Both the position numbers and the translations under genes were made by a program. The notes under the pieces were generated by a model that saw only the letters and a list, made by a program, of their open reading frames with translations, was not told the DNA's origin and ran no database searches. A stretch of DNA of 64,000 bases, from assembly GCF_002761755.1 (NCBI RefSeq), contig NZ_PEOG01000030.1:1-64000 (forward strand), given 5' to 3'. Shown here piece by piece: positions 44,543 to 56,481 of this stretch. The stretch comes from Roseateles chitinivorans (lineage in GTDB: Bacteria > Pseudomonadota > Gammaproteobacteria > Burkholderiales > Burkholderiaceae_C). How positions within the stretch are numbered: position 1 is the stretch's first letter; every line of letters starts with the position of its first letter.

Positions 44543-44570
44543 TGCCCTCTCCCGCAAGCGGGAGAGGGCA
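44543..44570. repeat. REP-like palindrome
   Basis: TGCCCTCTCCCGC-AA-GCGGGAGAGGGCA has 13-bp arms and a two-base loop, preceded by TGACCCTCACCC. This CCCTCTCCCGC/GCGGGAGAGGG palindrome is a widely dispersed intergenic repeat in GC-rich proteobacteria. Here it lies just past the stop of glpV, where it may act as a terminator or stabilise the 3' end. Confidence 0.7.
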
Positions 44571-44582
44571 TGAGCCGCGTGC

Positions 44583-46319
<1,737 letters not shown>

Positions 46320-46415
46320 GCTTGTCTCCTGTGTCTGTCGAATCTCCCCCTCTTGAGGACGAATCGCGGCTCCGGGGGAACAGGGAGCCGAATTCCTTGA
46401 AGCTTCAATGACCTG

Positions 46416-46724
46416 TCAGCCCTTGCGCAGGATCAGGCCCAGCACCAGCATCGACGCGACGAAGCTGATCCACACGCTGGGCTCGGCCTCGAGCTTGAAC
46501 CACTCGGCCATCTTCGCGCCCAGCCCGACGAAGGCCAGGTTGATGTACGCGGCCGTCAGCAGTCCGATGAACAGCCGGTCGCCGCGGGTGGTGCGCATCG
46601 GCAGCCAGCCCTTGCGCAGCGCCGTCGGCGCCTTGATCTCCCACACCGTCATCCCGATCAGCATCAGCACCACGCAGCTGAAGAAGATCGCGACCGGAGT
46701 CGTCCATACCATCCAATCGAACAT
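46416..46724 (-). CDS. DUF2160 small membrane protein of the glycerol importer
   Basis: This 102-residue protein has two to three hydrophobic segments (about residues 8-28, 50-68, 80-98). It fits DUF2160, which is found within GlpSTPQV-type glycerol transporter operons. Its start overlaps the stop of the glpQ permease by one base. Its role in the transporter is not known; it may be an accessory membrane subunit. Confidence 0.8.
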   Translation of the reverse strand: MFDWMVWTTPVAIFFSCVVLMLIGMTVWEIKAPTALRKGWLPMRTTRGDRLFIGLLTAAYINLAFVGLGAKMAEWFKLEAEPSVWISFVASMLVLGLILRKG

Positions 46725-47528
46725 CAGACTCTCCCCATGGCGAAGCCCTTGGCGATGTAGTGCCGGACGAACCAGATCACGATGGCGCCCGGCACGATGG
46801 TCAGCGTGCCCGCCGCGGCCAGCGTCGACCAGTCCATGCCCGACGCGCTCACCGTGCGCGTCATCGTCGCGACGATGGGCTTGGCGTCAACGCTGGTCAG
46901 CGTGCGCGCCAGCAGCAGCTCCACCCACGAGAACATGAAGCAGAAGAACGCCGCCACGCCCACGCCGGCCTTGATCAGCGGCAGGAACACCGTCAGGAAG
47001 AAGCGCGGGAAGCTGTAGCCGTCGATGTAGGCGGTCTCGTCGATCTCGCGCGGAATGCCGCTCATGAAGCCTTCCAGGATCCAGACCGCCAGCGGCACGT
47101 TGAACAGCAGGTGCGCCAGCGCCACCGCCAGGTGCGTGTCCATCAGGCCCAGCGTCGTGTAGAGCTGGAAGAACGGCAGCAGGAACACCGCCGGCGGCGT
47201 CATGCGGTTGGTCAGCAGCCAGAAGAAGACATGCTTGTCGCCGAGGAAGGAGTAGCGGCTGAAGGCGTAGGCCGCCGGCAGCGCCACGCTGATCGAGATC
47301 ACCGTGTTGATCGCCACATAGATCAGGCTGTTGATGTAGCCGCTGTACCAGGACGGATCGGTGAAGATCGTCTTGTAGCTCGCCAGCGAGAAGTGCTGCG
47401 GCCACAGGCTGAAGCTGGAGAGGATCTCCTCGTTGGTCTTGAAGCTCATGTTGACCATCCAGTAGATGGGCAGCAGCGCGAAGAGCAGGTAGGCGATCAG
47501 GAAGATCGTGCGCTTGCGGAATCGGCGC

Positions 47529-47536
<8 letters not shown>
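46724..47536 (-). CDS. glpQ: ABC transporter permease GlpQ-like
   Basis: This 270-residue inner membrane protein has about six helices and the EAA-type loop PREIDETAYIDGYSFPRFF near residue 168, which contacts the ATPase. It starts at ATG 47536, overlapping the glpP stop by eight bases, and its stop overlaps DUF2160. It forms the transport channel with GlpP. Confidence 0.87.
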
Positions 47537-48409
<873 letters not shown>

Positions 48410-48413
<4 letters not shown>

Positions 48414-49567
48414 GCGAGATCCTCCTGGCGCGCGCCAGCCGTCGCCGCGCCGGCGGTGGCGGCGATCAGCCGCTCGTCCGCGCCATAGAAGCAGGTATGA
48501 GGATTGAGCACGCGCAGCGCGACCGTCGCGCCGGCCGGCGGCGGCGACGCGTGCGCCGGCAGGCGCGCCTTCAGCATGTGCGCGCCGGTCCGGACCGTCA
48601 GCAGCCAGTAGGTGCCGATGTCCTGGACCTGCGCCACCACGCCGGTGAGGCTGCCGGGCAGCGCCGGGACGCCCTCGCCGACCTCGTCGACGGTCACGTA
48701 TTCCGGCCGGATGCCGAGCGAGAACGGCGTGCCGCGCGGCAGCGCCGCGTCGAGCGCGACGCCGCCGGTCGCCACCGGCTGCTCCGCCACCCGCAGCCCG
48801 CCGCGCTCGTCCAGCATGGCGGGCAGGAAATTCATGCCCGGCGAGCCGATGAAGTGACCGACGAAGCGGTGGCTCGGACACTCGAAGAGCTCGCCCGCCG
48901 TGCCGACCTGCACCGCCCGTCCGCGCGTCATGACGACGACGCGATCGGCGAAGGTCAGGGCCTCCACCTGGTCATGGGTCACATAGACCAGCGTCAGCTT
49001 GAGCTCATGGTGGATCTGCTTGAGCTTGCGGCGCAGCTGCCACTTCAGATGCGGGTCGATGACGGTCAGCGGCTCGTCGAAGAGCACCGCCGACACGTCC
49101 TCGCGCACCAGGCCCCGGCCGAGCGAGATCTTCTGCTTGGCGTCCGCCGAGAGGCCCGAGGCGCGCTGATCCAGCTGGCCGTTGAGCTCGAGCATCTCCG
49201 CGATCTTGCCCACGCGCGCCCGGATGCGATCCGGCGCGACGCCGCGGTTGCGCAGCGGGAAGGCGAGGTTCTCGGCCACGGTCATCGTGTCGTAGATGAC
49301 GGGGAACTGGAACACCTGCGCGATGTTGCGCTGCTGCGGCGTCAGCGTGGTCACGTCACGGCCGTCGAACTTCACCGTGCCGTGCGAGGGCTTGAGCAGG
49401 CCGGAGACGATGTTCAGCATCGTCGTCTTGCCGCAGCCCGACGGGCCGAGCAGCGCATACGCGCCGCCGTCCTCGAAGCTCATCTGCAGCGGCAGCAGCG
49501 CGTAGTCGGCGTCCTCCTTCGGATCGGGCCGGTAGGCATGGGCCAGGTCCAGGTCGATGCGGGCCAT
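48410..49567 (-). CDS. glpT: ABC transporter ATPase GlpT-like
   Basis: This 385-residue protein has Walker A GPSGCGKTT (about residue 41), Walker B AVLFDEPLTVIDP and an H-loop VYVTHDQVEAL. The ABC signature reads LSADAKQKISLGRGL instead of LSGGQ, so the two ATPases of this importer are not equivalent and one of the two ATP sites may be impaired. The C-terminal about 130 residues form an MOI/TOBE-like regulatory domain. It is named after the Rhizobium glycerol importer, not the E. coli glycerol-3-phosphate antiporter GlpT. Confidence 0.82.
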
Positions 49568-50637
49568 CAGCGGCCTCCCCGGCGCTCGGGCGCCCGTGTC
49601 AGCAGGCCGGCCGCGTCGAAGACGTGGACATGCGCCGCGTTGAGGTACAGCGTCAGCGGTGCGCCGAGCTCGAAATCGTGCACGCCGGTCAGCTGGGCGA
49701 CGAGCTCGCCGATCTCGGTGCGCGCATGGACGAAGGTGTCGGAGCCGGAGATCTCGGCGAGTTCGACCTCGCCGCGGATCGCCAGGTCGCCGGGCTGCGC
49801 GGTGACCCGCAGCGCATTGGCGCGCACGCCGACGGTGACGCCGCCCTGCCCCGGCAACCCGAGCTCGATGCCCGGACGCAGCTGCAGCCGGTCGCCCAGG
49901 CCTTGCGCGATCACCAGATTCATCGGCGGATCGCTGAAGGCCCGCGCGACGCGCAGCGACGCGGGGCGGTGGAAGACCTCGGCGGTCGGGCCGTACTGCA
50001 GCAGCTCGCCAGCGTCCATCACCGCGGTGTAGCCGCCGAGCTGGAGCGCCTCGGCGGGCTCGGTCGTCGCATAGACGACGGTCGATTCGCCAGCGGCGAA
50101 GAGCTGGCCGAGTTCCTCGCGCAGTTCCTCGCGCAGCTTGTAGTCCAGGTTCACCAGCGGCTCGTCGAGCAGCATCAGCGGCGCCTGCTTGGCCAGCGCC
50201 CGCGCCAGCGCGACGCGCTGCTGCTGGCCGCCGGACAGCTGCGCCGGCAGCTTGTCCAGGTGCATCTCGATGTGCAGCTTGCGGGCCAGTTCATCGACAC
50301 GGGCGCGGATCGCGTCGCGGTCGAGACGGCCACGGAGCTTCAGCGGCGACGCGATGTTGTCGCGCACCGTCATCGACGGATAGTTGATGAACTGCTGATA
50401 GACCATGGCCACGTCGCGCTGGCGCACCGGCCAGCCGGTGACGTCGGTGCCATCGACCAGCACCTGCCCATGGCTGGGCCGGTCCAGGCCCGCCATCAGC
50501 CGCATCAGCGTGGTCTTGCCCGCCTGCGTCGCGCCCAGCAGCACGGTGACCGCGTTCGGCACCAGCCGCAGGTCCATCGGATACAGGTGCTGCTGCGCGC
50601 CGACCTTGTGGCTTACGCCCTGCAGGCTCAGCTCCAT
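49567..50637 (-). CDS. glpS: ABC transporter ATPase GlpS-like
   Basis: This 356-residue protein has Walker A GATQAGKTT (about residue 35), the canonical signature LSGGQQQR, Walker B LMLLDEPLVNLD and an H-loop-region VVYATTEPAEAL in which the usual His is replaced. The C-terminal part is a TOBE-like domain. It overlaps glpT by one base. Together with GlpT it powers the importer. The complementary defects in the two ATPases suggest one composite active site works. Confidence 0.82.
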   Translation of the reverse strand: MELSLQGVSHKVGAQQHLYPMDLRLVPNAVTVLLGATQAGKTTLMRLMAGLDRPSHGQVLVDGTDVTGWPVRQRDVAMVYQQFINYPSMTVRDNIASPLKLRGRLDRDAIRARVDELARKLHIEMHLDKLPAQLSGGQQQRVALARALAKQAPLMLLDEPLVNLDYKLREELREELGQLFAAGESTVVYATTEPAEALQLGGYTAVMDAGELLQYGPTAEVFHRPASLRVARAFSDPPMNLVIAQGLGDRLQLRPGIELGLPGQGGVTVGVRANALRVTAQPGDLAIRGEVELAEISGSDTFVHARTEIGELVAQLTGVHDFELGAPLTLYLNAAHVHVFDAAGLLTRAPERRGGR

Positions 50638-50816
50638 GAGCTCGGCTCCATCGTTGTCTCTCTGTGCATGTCGTTGTCGATTCGTCGCGCCTCGTGGCGT
50701 TGATGGGCGCTCGCGGGCACCGGTCGGCGCGCCGTTGCGCTTTATGGCGCGGGTGGCTCCCGTTGTCGCTCCCCGCGAACCCGCAGTCCCGACGGGCCAC
50801 GGGGCGCAGGGTCAGG

Positions 50817-52448
50817 TCATGCCGCGGCGGCCGGCGGCTTGGCCCAGAGGTGCTCGCGCTCGGCGAACCACTGGACCACCGCCATCCGCTGCGCCTCGGT
50901 GTAATGCAGTCCCAGCTTGGAGCGCCGCCACAGCACGTCGTCCGCGACGCGCGCCCATTCCTCGCGGACCAGGTATTCCAGTTCCGCCTGGTGCAGGCCC
51001 GGGGCAATCTCCGGGCCAAGGTCGTCCAGTCGTTCCGCGCCGCCGAGCACCCGGCCGACGCGCGCGCCGTAGGCCCGCGCCAGCCGCCGCGCCAGCGACG
51101 GCGGCAGCCACGGATGGCGCTGGCCGATGGCGGCCAGCAGCCGCTGGAAATCGGTGTCGGGCCGCTGCGGCGCGCCGATCCAGTCGCGCAGGTCGCCGCC
51201 GGGCAGGTGCGCATGCTCGGTCCAGGCGCGCCGGCGGTCGCCGAGCAGCGCGCCGATCAGGTCGGCCGCATCCTCGGCCAGCTTGCGGAAGGTGGTGATC
51301 TTGCCGCCCCACACGCTCAGCAGCGGCGCGCCGCCGTCGGCATGCGTTTCCAGCAGGTAGTCGCGGGTGACCGCGGACGGGTCGCCGGACGCGTCGTCCA
51401 GCAGCGGCCGCACGCCGGCGTAGGTCCAGACCACGTCCGCGGCGGTCACCGGTTCGCGGAAGTAGCGGCTGGCCTGCTCGCAGAGGTAGTCGATCTCGCG
51501 CTCCTCGATGCGCGCCTTGCCGAAGCCCGCCAGCGCATCGGGCGCGAGTTCCACGTCCGTCGTGCCGATCAGGGTGAAGTCGTCCTCGTAAGGGATGGCG
51601 AAGATGATCCGCTTGTCCGGGTTCTGGAAGATGTAGGCGTGGTCGTGGGTGAATCGCTTGCGCACGATGATGTGGCTGCCCTTGACCAGGCGCAGGCTCT
51701 TGGTGGCCAGCGCCTCGCCGCGCGCCGGCGTGGCGACCTCGCGCAGGAAACCCTCCGCCCACGGTCCCGCCGCATTGACCAGCGCACGGGCGCGCACCGT
51801 GCGCTCGCCGTCGGCGCAGCGCAGGGTGACGATCCAGTGGTCCGCATGCCGCCGCGCCGCGGTGACCGTGGTGCGGGTATGCAGCACCGCGCCATGCTCG
51901 CGGGCGTCCAGCGCGTTCAGCAGCACCAGGCGGGCGTCGTCGACCCAGCCGTCGGAATAGACGAAGCCCTTCGTGTACGTGGCCTTCAGCGGCTCGCCGT
52001 AAGGCGAGCGGCGCAGGTCGACGCCGGTGGAACCGGGCAGTACCTCGCGTCGCGCCAGGTGGTCGTACAGGAACAGCCCGATGCGGATCATCCAGGCCGG
52101 ACGCATCGCCGCATCGTGCGGCATCACGAAGCGCAGCGGCCACATGATGTGCGGGGCGCTGCGCAGCAGCACCTCGCGTTCCTGCAGCGCCTTGCGCACC
52201 AGCGAGAACTCGTAGTACTCCAGGTAGCGCAGCCCGCCGTGGATCAGCTTGGTCGACGACGAGGAGGTGTGGGCCGCGAAGTCCGAGGCCTCCGCCAGCA
52301 CCACCTTCCAGCCGCGACCCGCCAGGTCGCGCGCAATGCCCGCGCCGTTGATGCCACCGCCGACGACGAGCACGTCGCAGGCGCCGGGCGCGCCGGAGGC
52401 TCCGGGTTCGGTCGTCGTGGGGCTGGCAGTCATCGGGGCGGCAGTCAA
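50817..52448 (-). CDS. glpD: Aerobic glycerol-3-phosphate dehydrogenase
   Basis: This 543-residue protein starts at TTG 52448, supported by GGAGA five to six bases upstream; ATG 52433 is an alternative. The FAD-binding motif VVGGGINGAGIARDLAGRG is near residue 29 and SSSSTKLIHGGLRYLE follows. The substrate region around VRPLLDD and a helical C-terminal domain complete the family features. The enzyme oxidises glycerol-3-phosphate to dihydroxyacetone phosphate at the inner membrane, passing electrons to quinone. It is divergent from glpR and lies 179 bases upstream of the importer genes on the same strand. Confidence 0.93.
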   Translation of the reverse strand: MTAAPMTASPTTTEPGASGAPGACDVLVVGGGINGAGIARDLAGRGWKVVLAEASDFAAHTSSSSTKLIHGGLRYLEYYEFSLVRKALQEREVLLRSAPHIMWPLRFVMPHDAAMRPAWMIRIGLFLYDHLARREVLPGSTGVDLRRSPYGEPLKATYTKGFVYSDGWVDDARLVLLNALDAREHGAVLHTRTTVTAARRHADHWIVTLRCADGERTVRARALVNAAGPWAEGFLREVATPARGEALATKSLRLVKGSHIIVRKRFTHDHAYIFQNPDKRIIFAIPYEDDFTLIGTTDVELAPDALAGFGKARIEEREIDYLCEQASRYFREPVTAADVVWTYAGVRPLLDDASGDPSAVTRDYLLETHADGGAPLLSVWGGKITTFRKLAEDAADLIGALLGDRRRAWTEHAHLPGGDLRDWIGAPQRPDTDFQRLLAAIGQRHPWLPPSLARRLARAYGARVGRVLGGAERLDDLGPEIAPGLHQAELEYLVREEWARVADDVLWRRSKLGLHYTEAQRMAVVQWFAEREHLWAKPPAAAA

Positions 52449-52574
52449 GCGGGTCTCCTGGGGGGCGAATCGACGCGCCGGCCGTTCGAGTGCCGTCGCG
52501 AAGTTCGCAATTCTGTTCTTCTTTTTTCTTTTTAGCGCGAATATGCGCGTTTCAGCCGAGGGTTTACCCGATCA

Positions 52575-52592
52575 TTTGTTCGTTTTGGTTCC
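52575..52592. promoter_or_regulatory. Candidate GlpR operator
   Basis: TTTGTTCGTTTTGGTTCC contains TGTTCGTTTT (52577-52586), close to the GlpR half-site consensus TGTTCG-A/T-rich. It lies 16 bases before glpR in the divergent glpD/glpR region. A GCGCGAATATGCGCG near-palindrome at 52535-52549 is a second candidate. Both are read by eye. Confidence 0.35.
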
Positions 52593-52607
52593 TTTAGCCT
52601 GCGCGCC

Positions 52608-53372
52608 ATGAATCCCAACCCACGTCAGAACGACCTGCTGCAAGAGGTGCGCGCCAGCGGATCGGTGAGCGTCGAGGCGCTGGCCGAGAAGTTCGGCGTC
52701 ACCCTGCAGACGGTGCGCCGAGACGTGCAGCGGCTGGCCGAGGCCGGCCTGGTGCAGCGCTTCCACGGTGGCGTGCGCGTGCCTTCGTCGACCACCGAGA
52801 ACATCGCCTACCGGCAGCGCCAGGCGATGCAGGCCGACGGCAAGGCGCGCATCGCACGCGCGATCGCCGCGCGCATCCCGGCCGGCTGCTCGCTGATCCT
52901 GAACCTCGGCACCACGACCGAGGCCGTGGCGCATGCGCTGCTGCGCCACAAGGGCCTGAGGGTCATCACCAACAACCTCAACGTGGCGATGATCCTCAGC
53001 GACAACCCGGATTGCGAGCTCGTCATGGTGGGCGGCTCGGTGCGGCATCGCGACCGCGGCATCGTCGGCGAGGCGGCGGTCGACTTCATCCGCCAGTTCA
53101 AGGTGGACATCGGGCTGATCGGGATCTCCGGCATCGAGTCCGATGGCAGCCTGCGCGACTTCGACTACCGCGAGGTGATGGTGGCGAGGACCATCGTCGA
53201 GCACTCGCGCGAGGTGTGGGTGGCGGCGGACGCGACGAAATTCAACCGACCGGCCATGGCCGAGGTCGCGCGGCTGCCGCAGATCGACGCGCTCTTCACC
53301 GACGAGCCGCCGCCCGAGCCCTTCCCGGCGCTGATGAGCGACGCCGGCGTGGAGCTGGTGGTCGCGCCGTAG
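52608..53372 (+). CDS. glpR: DeoR family glycerol regulon repressor
   Basis: This 254-residue protein has a DeoR helix-turn-helix (about residues 18-40, SVEALAEKFGVTLQTVRRDVQ) and a DeoR sensor domain with LILNLGTTTEAVAHAL (about 83-98), VMVGGSVRHRDRGIVGEAA and VWVAADATKFNRPAM. DeoR-type GlpR binds glycerol-3-phosphate and releases glp operators. It is divergent from glpD and followed 57 bases later by glpK, so it probably controls both directions. Confidence 0.9.
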   Translation: MNPNPRQNDLLQEVRASGSVSVEALAEKFGVTLQTVRRDVQRLAEAGLVQRFHGGVRVPSSTTENIAYRQRQAMQADGKARIARAIAARIPAGCSLILNLGTTTEAVAHALLRHKGLRVITNNLNVAMILSDNPDCELVMVGGSVRHRDRGIVGEAAVDFIRQFKVDIGLIGISGIESDGSLRDFDYREVMVARTIVEHSREVWVAADATKFNRPAMAEVARLPQIDALFTDEPPPEPFPALMSDAGVELVVAP

Positions 53373-53429
53373 CATCGCGGCGGGCGTCCGTGCCCGCGCC
53401 GTTCAAGAACACGACCAGCGAGACAAGTC

Positions 53430-54923
<1,494 letters not shown>

Positions 54924-55050
54924 AGGCGCCCTTCCGATGGCCCTCGACCGAGGGGCAGGCTGTCCCTCCTCAATGACTGATTTGGGGAAGTGCGGGTTGG
55001 GGTCGGCGTGCCTAGAGTGGCAGGCTTCCATCTGCTCAAGGAGAAGCCTC

Positions 55051-55311
55051 ATGTCCGCACTCGATGCCTTGGTCAAGGTTGGCACGTACGAAGAAGGCCA
55101 GGTGCTCAACATCCCCGACGATGTCCGGGACGAGCTGCGCCTCATTCCCGGGGATCGCGTTGAGTTCCTCAGGCTCGCGCCGCATGAGTACCTGATCTAT
55201 TCAAAGGAGCATCCGCTCAGTCTTCAGGGAATGATCGGCAAGCCCAGTCGCAAGGTCACGATCAAGGACATGAACCGGGCCATCCGCGCCCGGGGAGGGC
55301 ATGTCCGATGA
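55051..55311 (+). CDS. AbrB/MazE-type antitoxin
   Basis: This 86-residue protein starts at ATG 55051 after AAGGAGAAG; longer in-frame starts are weaker. The first half has the swapped-hairpin AbrB fold pattern (VLNIPDDVRDELRLIPGDRVEFL). The C-terminal half, with PSRKVTIKDMNRAIRARGG, would neutralise the toxin. Its stop overlaps the VapC start by four bases (ATGA). The pair likely autoregulates from the 127-base upstream gap after glpK. Confidence 0.83.
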   Translation: MSALDALVKVGTYEEGQVLNIPDDVRDELRLIPGDRVEFLRLAPHEYLIYSKEHPLSLQGMIGKPSRKVTIKDMNRAIRARGGHVR

Positions 55312-55778
55312 GGGGCCTGGATACGAACATCCTCGTCCGTCACTTCGTGGACGAGGATGATCCACAGACCACGGCGGCTCGATCCTTCCTGAGGACACTG
55401 ACGCTGGAAGACCCGGGCTACGTGTCCACTGTCGCCCTCATCGAGATGTGGTGGGTGCTCAGCAAGTCATACGGGATGGAGAGGGCCGGTCTGATTCGCA
55501 CCATTGGTCGAATGCTGGCCGACCCTCATCTGCGGGTCGAGCACGAATCCGAGGTCGCGGAGGCAGTGAACCGCTTCGTCATGGGGTCTGCCGACTTTCA
55601 GGACTACCTGATCGAGCGCCGATGCGCGACTGCTGGCTGCAGCCAAACGATGACGTTCGATCGGAGCGCGGCGAGGTCTGCCGGGATGGCCCTGCTGGCT
55701 CACAACCCCATCGACGCGCCTGCTCCAAGAAGCGTGAGCGCCCCCAGCACCGCGAAGATCGCCGCGGCGATGCCGTGA
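55308..55778 (+). CDS. VapC-like PIN domain toxin
   Basis: This 156-residue protein has the PIN acidic residues: Asp5 in GLDTNILVRHF, Glu in ALIEMWW (about residue 46), Asp in SADFQDYLI and Asp in MTFDRSAAR. VapC toxins are ribonucleases, often cleaving tRNA or rRNA. The usual PIN domain would end near LLAHNP. The last about 25 residues (DAPAPRS to AAMP) run 79 bases into the convergent UPF0016 gene and probably result from loss of the original stop. Confidence 0.83.
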   Translation: MRGLDTNILVRHFVDEDDPQTTAARSFLRTLTLEDPGYVSTVALIEMWWVLSKSYGMERAGLIRTIGRMLADPHLRVEHESEVAEAVNRFVMGSADFQDYLIERRCATAGCSQTMTFDRSAARSAGMALLAHNPIDAPAPRSVSAPSTAKIAAAMP

Positions 55779-56278
55779 ACCAGCCGCACCGGCAGCTTGT
55801 GCGCCAGCTTGCCGCCCACCAGCACCGCCGGCACGTTGGCGATCATCATCCCCAGCGTCGTGCCCGCCACCACCATCCACAGGTCATTGAAGCGCGCCGC
55901 CAGCGCCACCGTCGCGATCTGCGTCTTGTCGCCCATCTCCGCCAGGAAGAAGGCCACGATCGTCGTGCCCAGCACGCCCAGTCGGAACTTGCCGCCGGTT
56001 TCCTCTTCCTCGATCTTGTCCGGGATCAGCGTCCACACCGCCATCGCGATGAAGCCCACGCCCAGCACCCAGCGCAGGGTCTGCGCGGAGACCTGCGTGG
56101 TGATCCAGCTGCCGACCGCCCCCGCGCAGGCGTGATTGACCAGCGTCGCGATCAGGATGCCCAGCACGATCGGCCCTGGCTTGCGGAAGCGCGCCGCCAG
56201 GATGAAGGCCAGCAATTGGGTCTTGTCGCCGATCTCGGCGAGGGCCACGAGGCCGGTGGAGATGAGGAAGGCTTCCAT
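55700..56278 (-). CDS. UPF0016 (TMEM165/GDT1) family Mn2+ exporter
   Basis: This 192-residue membrane protein has six hydrophobic helices in two repeats, each with an E-x-G-D-K-T motif (LAEIGDKTQ near residue 15, LAEMGDKTQ near residue 115). In bacteria this family exports manganese (MneA in Vibrio). Its 200-base leader carries a yybP-ykoY manganese riboswitch, supporting that role. It overlaps the VapC gene tail by 79 bases on the other strand. Confidence 0.87.
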   Translation of the reverse strand: MEAFLISTGLVALAEIGDKTQLLAFILAARFRKPGPIVLGILIATLVNHACAGAVGSWITTQVSAQTLRWVLGVGFIAMAVWTLIPDKIEEEETGGKFRLGVLGTTIVAFFLAEMGDKTQIATVALAARFNDLWMVVAGTTLGMMIANVPAVLVGGKLAHKLPVRLVHGIAAAIFAVLGALTLLGAGASMGL

Positions 56279-56305
56279 GAAAGACTCAGCGGCCGGGACG
56301 AACCA

Positions 56306-56348
56306 TTGACCATGCCGCCGCCGGCCGCGACACCGGGGGCATGGTCAA
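56306..56348 (-). promoter_or_regulatory. Expression-platform hairpin of the Mn riboswitch
   Basis: TTGACCATGCC and its complement GGCATGGTCAA form an 11-bp stem (arms 56338-56348 and 56306-56316). Its 5' arm overlaps the aptamer's conserved CTTTGACC end, so the stem and the closing helix of the aptamer may exclude each other. The 3' arm ends 28 bases before the start codon. There is no T-run, which favours control of translation or Rho access over intrinsic termination. Confidence 0.6.
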
Positions 56349-56481
56349 AGGTCTCGCCAGGCTGGGAACCCGTGGGTTCCTGGCTACCTCGCGCCATGAG
56401 CCGAGGCTCAAGTCTGTTGACGCGGGTCTGCTGAATCGGCCCGTCGGGCGACGGGCGGGGTGCAGCGGCTACTCCCCAATG
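56338..56481 (-). promoter_or_regulatory. yybP-ykoY manganese riboswitch
   Basis: Read on the reverse strand, the leader has the class hallmarks in order: ATTGGGGAGTAGC at the 5' end (56481-56469), a GC stem with CCCGTCGCCCGACGGGCC, GTCAACAGACTTGAGCC (consensus GUCAACAUACUUG) and CTGGCGAGACCTTTGACC near the 3' end. This class binds Mn2+ and turns on Mn export genes. It precedes the UPF0016 exporter, its classic target. The 5' end overlaps the last bases of the upstream M16 gene. Confidence 0.85.

Noticed and set aside
55308-55778. Toxin gene as a broken pseudogene
   Set aside because: All four acidic PIN positions are present and the antitoxin overlap is intact. Only the tail is extended.
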